From Pterobdella sp. o SKG-2022 (Eukaryota; Annelida; Clitellata; Hirudinida; Piscicolidae): a DNA stretch of 64,000 bases. Each line of letters begins with the position of its first letter. The first letter of the stretch is position 1. The position numbers and the translations under genes are program-made. The stretch covers positions 2,538,025 through 2,602,024 of the forward strand of contig OZ038324.1 of the NCBI GenBank assembly GCA_964035795.1, written 5' to 3'. The notes under the pieces are model-generated. The model did not search any database. It saw nothing but the letters and a program-made list of their open reading frames with translations, and was not told the origin of the DNA. Of this stretch, positions 48,761-59,100 are shown piece by piece.

Positions 48761-49265
48761 TAATGAGACTGGGTAGTTATTCCGGTTATAGTAATAATGG
48801 AGTTAGTGGTTGAAAGTTCCAAATGAAAAAAAATAAAATTTAAACTAAAAAACTTAATGGATGTTTATATTGAAATGTGAAGCTGATACAAATAATTTTT
48901 TTATCGGTTTAAGTAGGTAGTTTTTCCCTAAAATTTACTTGTATTACTTTTTAGTCTAAATTTCCACACAGTACGAGGACTTATTAAATAAAAACAGACA
49001 AAAAATTTTGTATCATTAACTTGAAATAGCAAGCATTTATAGTCCCACCTTACGGCTTTTTTGTTCTCTCGCAACTCGTCAGTGTACTCTACCGAAATTG
49101 AATAACTCTTATTTTGATAATTAACGCATTTCAATTACGTCACGCAATTTTAAAATAGCTTTTTCATGAACAAATATGTTTATTTTAAAATTTCATCTAA
49201 ATACCAAAAATTCAGTCTTTTTGGTACCCAATATGTAGCGCCCAATGAAACATACCTATTGGGCT

Positions 49266-51880
49266 ACCGAATAATAATAATGATAATAATGAATTATTTA
49301 TATAGCGCTTTTTATACATCTTTCAGAGGCGCTCTGCTAGGAACTGCTTGAAAAAGAAAGTTTTTAGGTTTTTGAGAAAAAAAGGATGGGAAGAAGATTT
49401 AAGATTAGGAGTAAGAGAGTTCCAAAGAAGTGGACCGAAAAAAAAAGCAGAATTAGAATAGGAGTAAGAGAGAGAGATAATGAAGAGTTGAGAACGAGTA
49501 GAAGACCGTATGCCGGCACGCTTAGAAGGTAGTAAAAGGTTAGAAAGATGGAAGGCGAAGTAGAATGAGAAATTTTGTACATTAGAGAACAGCTTTTGAA
49601 GGAAGAGCGAAAGTGAAGAGGTAGCCAGTGAAGATCGACAAAAGATGGAGAGATATGGGAGAATTTAGGAGTATGAGAGACCAGGCGTGCAGCAGAGTTG
49701 AAAGCTTTAGTTAGAGGGTAAAGAGTAGATTTAGGAAGATTAAAGTACAGAGTTGCAGTAGTCAAGTCGGGAGAGAACAAGAGAGCAGACAAGAATCTTA
49801 AGAGAGGCATCATCGAGATGAGAAGAGATCTGTCTGATATGACGTAGATGAAAAAACAAAAAAAAGCAACAAACAGATTTTGAGGGTTAAAAGAAAGAGA
49901 AGAATCAAGGAAAAAACCAAGACAGCGAATAGTGGAAAAGAGGGATAGATAGTAAGATCAGAAAACATAATGGGAGGGAGAAGAAGGAAGAGATTTGCAC
50001 TTAGAAAGATGAATAAAGTTAAATTTAGAGAGATTAAGTTTTAGATGCATGGAGTCATTCCATGAAAAAATAGAAGAGAGACAGAGACTAAGCCTTTCAA
50101 GAGTAGAAGAAATGAAAGAGAGGAAAAAGAGAAGATGTAGGTGTCGTCAGTAAAAAGCTGATTTTAAAATAAGAAAGATTCGATGAAACAAGGGAGATAA
50201 GATATATAAAGAATAAAGAGAAGAGGTTCGAGAACAGATTCTTGAGAAACACCAAGAGGAACAGAAGAGGAGAAGAAAGAGTTGTTAATAGAAACAGGAG
50301 AGGAACGGCTAGAAAGATAGGAGGTAAGTCAGAAAAATGAGAAGCCGGAAATACCAAAAGAGGAATTGAGATGCTGCAATAAAAGTGAGTGGTCAACAGT
50401 ATCAAAAGGAGAAGAGAAGTCAAAAGAAAGGAAAAGGGAAAGCTTACCAGAGTCGGAGGTTAGAAGGGCATCACTAAAGATTTTGAAAAGGCATATTTCA
50501 GTAGAGTGAGAGGGTCGAAAGCCGGATTGGGTAGGAGGAAGAAAATTGTTAAAAAGAAGAAAGTTTGAATGTTGGAGGTAAATAGCTTTTTCAAGAATTT
50601 TGGAGAAAGAAAAGGTTAGAAATGGGATGGTAGTTGGAGATGATCGAAGGATCAAGAGAAGGTTTTTTCAGTATTGGAGTAATGATAGATGATTTAAAGG
50701 TGGGAAATTTGGAAGTAGCTAGAGAAAGATTTATAAGATTGAGAATGATGGGATAGAAGAAAGAGGAAAAATCATTGAGGGTTTTTGGAGAAATTAGGTC
50801 AAGGGAGCAGGAAGATGAAAATACAGATTTAATGATGGAGATGAGGTCTGTGAAAGTTTTGGGTGAAAAGTGAGAGAGACAGAGGCAGGGAAAGACGCTG
50901 GAGGAGTGTGAGATGATGAACGATTAGTTCTAATGGAAAGAATTTTGTTGTGGAAATAGTGTTGTGGAAATCTTGAAAAGAAAAAGGAGGAGGAGGGGAT
51001 TGTTTGGAAAGAATGCGATTGAGATTTTTTTTAACGAGAGGAAGAAGAGGAAGCAGAGTTGATGGAAGAAATAAGAAAATTTGAGTGTTTGGAGTTGAAA
51101 AGAGAGCGATAGGTCGATAGGTGAGAAAGCCAAAAAACATGAGAAGAAGAAGAGGGAGAGGAACGATAAGAACGTTCGAGCTTGGGTAAAGTACGTTTGG
51201 ATGTGAAGCATTCACCATTAAGCCAAGAAGCTTTGAAGTAGGAAAGACGGTAGGTAAAAGATTTAATGGGAAGAAGCACATTCAAAGTATTAGTGAGAAG
51301 AGAGTCTAGAGCAAAAATAAAGTCATTAGCGTCAGTGAAAGAAGAAAAATCAAAAGAAGAAACAGAAAGAAGTTGGATGAAAAGTTCTTTCTCAAGTTGA
51401 GGCCAAGAGCGAGTAGATACCTTGACAGTGGAGGAGAGTTTAAGGGGGCTGGCAGGGAAAGAAGATTGAATAAGATAGTGATCAGAGAAGGAGACTGGGT
51501 GAGCAAGAATACTAATGGGTTTGATAAAGGATGATGTGATGAGAAGATCAATGGTGTTGCTGGAGGAATGAGAAAGTGACAATGTTGGGAAAGATTGGAA
51601 AGTTCAAAAAGTTCCAAAAATTTGTTAGTGTAAAAATTAGTTTTGTTGTTAAGTAGGATGTTAAAGTCACCTGCAATATAAAAAGGAGAAAAGAGTATAT
51701 AGAAATTCAAGGCAGAGAAGTCATTAATAAATGAAGAGAGAAGAAGGAGGTCGATAAATAACAGCAATAAACAGGGTGAGAGTACCAAATTTAAAAGAAG
51801 AGACAAAAGATTCAAAAGATTTAAAATCAGGATGAGAAGTTTTGTAGGAGGAAAAGGTTGATTTGCATAGAAAACTGATT
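49266..51880 (-). mobile_element. L2-like LINE, 2.6 kb, decayed, with pyrimidine-rich coding strand
   Basis: On the minus strand: endonuclease blocks (VIYRPPSSSLSSF near 51740, YIAGDFNILLN near 51680, SHSSSNTIDLL near 51570, SFSDHYLIQSSF near 51490), then the linker (SWLNGECFTSKRTLPKLERSY). RT blocks follow (FLTFSFSKILEKAIY, TQSGFRPSHSTE, FDTVDHSLLLQHL) and the L2-type C-terminus (LDYCNSV, SFVDLHWLPLHFRSSFK, GPLLWNSLTP, FLKNLKTFFFKQFL). The 3' UTR ends AAGCGCTATATAAATAATTC and then ATTATTATT. The coding strand is extremely rich in C and T, giving many Ser, Leu and Phe codons. Many frameshifts make it a pseudogene. Confidence 0.85.
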
Positions 51881-52019
51881 AACACATTGGTAAAAATTAA
51901 TGGGTTTGAAGCTGTTATGAAGATTTTAGAATATGCAAGAAGAACGTGGAAAGTAGAATGTTGTTGAAAAGTGTTTGGGCTTTATGAAAAGTGGGCTAAG
52001 GTGAAAAAAGTTTTTTGTA

Positions 52020-52620
52020 GGATGCTTAGAAATTTCCAAAGTAGGGTTAGTATGAATGGTCAAATTGATAAATAGATATTTCAAATGGTTGTTTGAATTA
52101 GAAGTGGTAGATAATTTTTGATATCTCAAGAACAATATGAATGGGTGGCAAAAAAAAGAAAGGTGAGACTGGGCGGAAAGGGATTCAACAGTATGTTGTA
52201 TGGTGTAAAAAATAAACATGAAAAAACAAAAAAAAAAATTTTTTTTAAATGTGTAAGATCTGTTATGACATATAGCTTGGGAACGAGAGTGATAAGATCC
52301 GTTGAAGATGGTATTTGGAAAAAAGTAGAAACAGATTCTGATTGGGTAATTACAATAAATTTAGGTAGCTTGAGGTTGGATAGTGCTGTTACTGAAATTA
52401 GGAGGCAAAAAAAATTCAGATGGTTTGATCATGTGGTAAAGAAAGGGGATGATGATTGTGTTAAGCAGGCATGGAGTTTTGAGTTTGAATCTGGCAGAAA
52501 AAGAAGGCCAAGGTTAGATTGAAAAAGTACGATGAAAAACTGGTTGTAGATTTAGGTAATTGTTTAAAATTTTTATAGGAAGGTTGAGTGGAGAAAGGGT
52601 AAGCTCATGGAAAGAAGTCA
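52020..52620 (+). mobile_element. Relic of a third LINE, ORF2 C-terminus
   Basis: The plus strand gives YSLGTRVIRSVEDGIWKK, then a pattern EIRRQKKFRWFDHVVKKGDD...ESGRKRRPR. That matches the RRxLRWxGHVxRxxDD...RGRPxxxW carboxy-terminal block of several LINE families. Adjacent bases are frame-broken. The 134-codon open frame 52118-52522 is therefore interpreted as a relic. It abuts the 5' side of the L2-like element, in opposite orientation. Confidence 0.55.
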
Positions 52621-52639
52621 GTGGTTCCTGGCAGAAAGA

Positions 52640-53270
52640 AAGGTGCATACTGTAGTGAAATGTTTAACAGTCTTTATATATGCAATAGTGAGCCTGTAGC
52701 AGAAATTTTAGAACGAAACTAATTTGAAAGCAAATGAATGACCAATTAAAAATCTGAAAATTCAAAAGTAAAAAATTTCAAAGCAAAAAACTTAATAATA
52801 AATAGCAAAATCTCAAAACTTTTGAAACTGATGAATGAAATCGTAAGATTTAAGTTTAGAAACGATAAATAAAAAAATAAACAATTCGAAAGTAAACAGT
52901 TTGAAAAATCTTTTATAGTTAAAATTGAAAACAAACAACTTCATATCAACACAAAAAGAAAAATTTTAAATAAACAGCTTAAAGAACAATTTATTTAAGA
53001 ACTAAGATTAAACAATTTTTGACAAAGAATTTTGGATATAAAGATATAAACAATTTATAAGATTTATTTGAGAGAAATAATTAAACAATTTTCAATTTAT
53101 GAACAATTTGCAAACGAAAACTTGAACCAAGAAATTAAAACACTAACGATAATATTAAACCACAAAAAGTCAACATTATAAAAGTATAGAACTTTAAAAA
53201 CTAATCAATAAAACGGGATATTAACATTCAAAAAAGACGTTTGGAAGCAAAATATGCTATGCATAACAAG
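52640..53270. other. Intergenic stretch, no gene seen
   Basis: Very AT-rich, with AAACAATTT-like runs. No exon, RNA or mobile-element coding sequence recognised. Confidence 0.6.
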
Positions 53271-53274
53271 CAAT

Positions 53275-53451
53275 AATATTCAAATGAAAACACTTTTAGG
53301 AGTTTATTTTATTCCACGAAGCTTTTCGTAAGCTGAACTTACATTATCAAGGGGAGGTACAAATATATATTTGTACCTCCACTTGTTAATTAAGTTCAGC
53401 TTACGAAAAGCTTCGTGGAATAACTCCTAAAAGTGTTTTCATTTGAATATT
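53275..53451. repeat. Large nested palindrome of the fold-back family
   Basis: The outer arms 53281-53304 and 53422-53445 are perfect inverted repeats and extend through AATATT on each side. The inner arms 53311-53341 and 53391-53421 (ATTCCACGAAGCTTTTCGTA...) are also perfectly inverted over 31 bases. A six-base insertion (TATTTT) separates them on the left arm only. At the centre a further 28-base perfect palindrome spans 53353-53380 (GGAGGTACAAATA...). The two CGAAAAGCTTCG cores lie in the inner arms. Single-stranded forms would fold into one long hairpin. Confidence 0.9.
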
Positions 53452-53459
53452 TACGTTTG

Positions 53460-54500
53460 GCTCGAAGAATTAAAAAGCAATAATATAAATAAAAATATAT
53501 TGAATTAATAAAGTTGAATTTAAAAAACTAATTTTCAATTGAAAATTTCTTAAAACACAATCAGAGTTTAAAATTACGTATATATTAAACTATAAAACTG
53601 CATTTAAAAATACTGGAAAAGTATAACCCTTTGAGGCTTTCACCTGTCCACCAGAGTATGAATAATCCCAGTAATTTTATCAATCAAGCATCATTTTAAA
53701 AAAATTTCTTTAACCAATTTATCATTTATTTGTTCACAACAATAATTTTCAAAAGATATGCTTCTATTACGTAAGACGCTTACGTCAACATAAGCAAGAG
53801 ATTTTAAAAATAATTGTCAAGTTGAAAAAATAAATTGAAGTTTAGAACTATTTCGGAAAATATAATATTTCAATGTTATATTGTGTTTTCTTGATGTTAC
53901 TGAATATTATTAGTCAGTTTGAGATACGTGATAATTAAAGTTACTTTTATCAAAAGCTTTTCCCTTTTAGTCAACAAACCTTTAAAATTTGTGATACACA
54001 TACAAATTTGCTGCTTTTTTTAAATAAATATCCAGAAACTTTAAAGACATCCGCCAATGTAGTCAGCAAAAGATAAACAGTTATATCCAGCTATCCTAAA
54101 TAACTATTAGAAAAAAAATCCTCACAGATACCTCTCGGTGTGGGGATTTGGAAAAAAAATAATTCAATTAATACAGTTATCTACCATGTTGCAAAAACAT
54201 TAAGTCCTGGAATCCATTGAGAAATAACATAAAAGATAAAAAATTAAAACTAAAAATAGAAGAATGAGTAAGAGTTGTGGCCTCTGAGGCTAATTGTCAA
54301 CATCATCAAAAAAAAATTTTTTGAAGTCAAAAAACAATTAATTTCAAATAATTCACTTTCAATAAGTTATTGATTTAAACAATTAATGATTCATAGTTTT
54401 AATCAGTTACTGAATAAGCATGGTTACATTTTTACTCACACCTTGTGTTGAGGCTACACTTCCCGAAATTTATAGCTTGATTTTCAAATAAACGTTGAAA
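53460..54500. other. Intergenic stretch, no gene seen
   Basis: AT-rich intergenic DNA. I found none of the other exons expected of an upstream copy of the metalloprotease-like gene here. Confidence 0.55.
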
Positions 54501-54514
54501 AGCTTTAAGTTAGC

Positions 54515-54580
54515 ATAGAAAGTATCCTAAGACCAAAACTGAGATAGGGTATGTTTTTTACCTATACGAAGAAACATGGG
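54515..54580 (+). mobile_element. Old partial copy of the 351-bp A-tailed retroposon
   Basis: ATCCTAAGACCAAAACTGAGATAGGGTATG and ACGAAGAAACATGGG match the 3' part of the element at 62374-62724 (ATCCTAAGACCAACACTAAC, GATAGGGTACGTTCC, GGAACATGAGGG). About ten bases around CAGTCTGATGACG are missing here. Confidence 0.5.
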
Positions 54581-54842
54581 ATTTAAAATAATTAATGTTG
54601 ATCAAAATTGTTTTGATTTTAAAAACATAAACGGATTCATCAAAATTAGTAAAAATGTTGAACTCAACTTGATTCATTTCAATTTGAATTTGACAAAATG
54701 ACAAGTTTGGAACTATTTTGACAAAAAGACATCAAAAATGTAGCCCGAATTATTGAGAACAAACCGTCTAATTCCCTTTTTATGCAACATCTTTATTTTC
54801 GTTTTTAATTTTATAATAATATTTTTGACGTTTTATTTCAGG

Positions 54843-54870
54843 TATGATTATTACGTGAGATACCCTTAAA
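54843..54870 (+). pseudogene. Orphan last exon of a tandem metalloprotease-like paralog
   Basis: TTTCAG at 54837-54842 is followed by a short exon reading YDYYVRYP and a stop, nearly identical to the terminal exon of the gene at 61701-61728 (YDYYVKYP, stop). Similarity continues into the upstream intron (ATGTAGCCCGAATTATTGAG versus ATGTAGTTCGAAATATTGAA) and the 3' flank. None of the other nine exons were found between 52600 and 54840, so this is either a remnant of a tandem copy or its far 3' end beyond long introns. Confidence 0.6.
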
Positions 54871-56142
54871 TGAAAGAAATAGAAAAACATTAAGAGTATA
54901 AGTTTTGTGAGAGTTTAATTGCTATCGGTGTTGATTTTATTGTAATAAAAATCATTAAAGTGCATTATGAAATCTTTCAAAATATCTGTGCGTTTGCACT
55001 TACCACTATAATTCCAGTTTATCAATTAATAAATATATTCAACTGTTTAGAATCAAATTCAAAACCTCTGTTAATTTTTGAAGAATAAATTTTTTCAAGT
55101 ATAGTCTCAACTTCAAAAAAAATATTTTCAAAAAAGCGGGAAGTTCATATATTTTCCAGGCTAAAAAGTTAATTCGAGATTATTTTGCAGAACTCAGTTG
55201 TAAAACCAGCTCTTTTGAAGCATTTTAAGTGGTGAAACATAAAAGCTGAACTTAGAAAAAATATTAAAAAACAAACAAAAATTTTCTAAATGAGTTCAAC
55301 TTTCACGAAACTTTAATGCTATGCGGTCAAAGCCCATTTGCTAAACTTGTGCCCATTGATCTGATATTGATCACCCTGTAGCTCGCTTATTTTTGCCAAA
55401 AGCAAAATCTGTTTTTTTTTTCTGTGTTTTTGTGAGGTTGTTTTAAAATAGGTACAGAAGTTTCAATAAAAAATTACTGCCATTAGCATTTTGGGCACTA
55501 ACGGGTTAAGTAAAAAAATCTCACAGTATCATCTCAATGTATAGTTTGACAAAATATATGAAAAAAAATTGAAAAGATACATGAAAACGAACTGATAAAA
55601 CATCTGAAAGACATTGACTGAATATATAAACACAATTTTGCAAAAAAGTCCGTAAAAGATTACAGTGAGACATAAACTATGACTGAAAAGAAAGATTGAC
55701 GTGATTCACATAAATGACAAGATATATAAAGAAGGATTGACAAAACATATCGATAAGGTCTAACAAGAGATATGAAAGAGGTACAAGATAAGTTTGCAAG
55801 ATATACAAACAAGAATTGGCTAGGTAGGTGGACACGGATTGATAAGGTATTTAGCTTGAAAACATGGACAGGAGATTATGACACAAGTTAAAAATATCTT
55901 TAGACGATTTGAAAAAATTTGGAAAGCATTGACAAGATAAATAAACACTGATTGGCAATATATTTGGAGAAATATAGATAAATAGACACTAATAGACAAA
56001 GGTGAAAATTAGGTATTAACAAGGATTGACAAAGATATAGACATTGTAACAGAATCAATGAAAAAACCTTGAAGGTAAATAGAAGTTTAGAATTTGCGTG
56101 TATAAATATTGCGTTCATGGGTTTTTGGGGTACCACTTCAAA

Positions 56143-59100
56143 ATGAAAAGTTTCCTACTCATATTTGCTTTCATTTGCTCCTTCGTGTTTGTTAGTGCTG
56201 CAGGTAACTATATTTTCACAAATTTTGTTTAACTTTTATTAATAGTACTTTTTAGGATATTTTTTAACAAAATGTAATATTTGTACAATACTATTTTTAA
56301 ACTATCTGATATTCTCCAGAGAAACGAAATGTGACCATTGAAGTGAGCATCGTCACAGATTTTGGACTATTTAAGAAGTTTGTTGAATTAATAAGATAAA
56401 TTAAGAAAAAACTGTATTCAGTTGTTTATAGAATTAGAAAATTATTTTTTAATTAACTTCATATATTGATGTTAATGATTGTTGTTGTTGAGCGCCAACT
56501 TCCAAAGACTCTTATGACACTCCTTGGAGCCAGTACCAAAAGAAACCTGTAGCTTCGAGATTTTGTGACTTTTTTTGAGCAGTAAAAAATTGATGGATTT
56601 TCGAATGCTTTGTTATCGGAAGCTGAAGTGGTTTAGAGCCTCTTCGACACTTCTGATGGAGTGCACACCCGACACCACGAGAAGATGGGTTTGCTCACCG
56701 GGCTGATGACGATGAAGACCTTACAGCTTTTTATGGGGATGTCTATACCATGCAAGAAATTAAACTTTTGACATGCTCTGTCAATAGTTGTAATATTGGA
56801 TTCTATATGTTGAAAGAAGGGGGAAGTTTACCACGATGTAATATAATGTAATGCGGTATTTATAAAGAGTTTTTCCCTATAGATCAAAGCGCTTGCTGAA
56901 AATTTAATGTAGCGAAAACACACTGTGGAACAGGTGCTAATTGTCGGCCTACGCGGGATCGAACCCGGTAACTTTAGATAATTGGTCTAATGCTCAACCA
57001 TTGAGCTATATGGGCCGACGATATGGATTTTTTTCGAGTCAAACCATGTTGTAGTGATAATGAAGATGGGTTTATGTTTTATGTTAAAGAATTGTTCATC
57101 ATGAAGTATAATAGCCTAAATCAAATTGTAAGGTCAACAAATGTATACTTTGTTTGTTGATCTCACAATTGTTCATTAATTTGTAGATTGGTAAAGAAAG
57201 AGATATTTTCATGTCAAGATGGGCCTGGTGGTGCTTGTTTTGAAATTTTTTTGTTTATTCTCCCTATAGTTTCAGTAAAGTAGTTATGGCGATATGTCAG
57301 CCCGTGAACCTCAGCTGGTTGAACATTAGACTGATTTTCGAAAATTACGGGGCTTGATACCGCGTGGAGCGACAATTAGCACCTGTTCCACAGTGTGTTC
57401 GCTACATTAAATTTGTAGCAAGCGCTTTGGTCTACAAGGAAAAGCGTTTTATAAATACCGCGTTACATTAAATTGCATTAAAATGGTGAATAATTAACTT
57501 TGATTGTTTGAAAAAAAAGATTTTTAAAATAGAAGTTTTTAATGCTTCAGATCTTGAGGCTATTGAGTTTCGAAATGGCTGTAAAAATTTATTTTTCGTG
57601 AACAGTTCCAAATTTTCAGCGCCTTCCAGTTTCATGCTTTTAAAATTTTTTCCGAAAAATTAGTTTTATGGTTCAGTTTTTTTTATATAATTGATTGGCT
57701 TACATTTATCAAAAAAGCTTTTTTTTCTTATTTTTCTTACTGATCTTTCGAGCGGAAGTTGAATAGAGCTCAATTGGTTAGTTTGTTTTTTTTTTATGTA
57801 TTTTATGAAACTTGTACATTTTACTGTGTCAAACTTTATGAATGATGCTTCAAAGGTGGAGCGGATAAATTCTTATGAATACTAAAAGTATAAGTGGCCA
57901 GAAAAAGATTATTTGAGTGTTTGCCTTGAACTAATAGCTGTAATTGATAATGAAGTTTGTGACATTTGGAAGACTAGTTTTTTCTTGGTAACAGAGCTCT
58001 AATGAACATTGGCTTTGAAGATTATTAGAGCTAAAATGTAGATAAAAGACTTCAAGATGAACATGCTGTGTTTTTTTTCATCTTCTATCATTTCATGGTA
58101 GCGAATTTTGCTATTTGTGGATTTTTTTGCAGCATTTTTTCTTTAGACAAAAGCCATTTTTCAAAAGCTCTGCATGCTACATTGGAAACTGAAAAGTCCA
58201 CATTCAGTGTTTTTTGTATCTTGGAATAACTTGATATGAGAGAGGGTTGCACTTTTGAGAGTCTGAATTGGAGCTTTTTTTGTCAACTATTATCTTTTAT
58301 TATCGCACGTTGAACCTCGAAGTGTTCTCAACTTTGTGCCGTCGGTCTTGGCCCGTAAATGAACCTGGTACCTTTTGATTTGATCTTTGCTATCTATCAT
58401 CTTTTACCATTACGCCAACCGGGCGGAAATATTTTTGTGATCTTTTAGTAGTTTTTTATTTTTTTTTGCATAAAGAAAATTTTGATGAATTCTGATGCTA
58501 TAACATTTTTATAGTAATTCCAACTTAAGTTTGATGTTTTTCATATGAGATAAACAAAATGTAAACATGAATTTTTTTGCCGTTAAAACTATTTAAATAT
58601 GTAAAAGACAAGTTCCAAGTTTAGTTCAGAATTATTGACATGTACAAAACTTGAGAACATTCCAAAAATGTCACAATTCCAGGTGGCTTGCCTTTTACGA
58701 TAGTAATTTTGTTGAATCCATCAAAGGAATCTATTACATGTACTCCAATGTTTTTAGAAGGGTGAGTCTTATTTTTATACATTAGTAATTAACACATCGG
58801 TACCATGCTTACTTTAATTCAATTAAAGGTTGTTGATATTATTCATAGTAGCGATTCAAATAAAATTATGTATTATATTACCAATCAAGGTGAGAGAAAG
58901 GTTCTGGGGCGTGGAGATGGATGGTGTGAGATTTGATCTCAGATTCGCCAACACACACGTTGCTTACGTAAGATGATTGTGTTTTTACGGTGTTTATCAT
59001 GAACCAATGAAACGATAAATCATGGTTCTTATGGTGAAAACTCTAATCGAAGCAAAACCAGCAACAGTTTTAGTTGGCCTGTTTTTTCTTGACGAGCAGT

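Noticed and set aside
52118..52522. Host gene of 134 aa
   Set aside because: The RWFDHVVKKGDD and GRKRRPR pattern is the LINE ORF2 C-terminus; flanking sequence is frame-broken.
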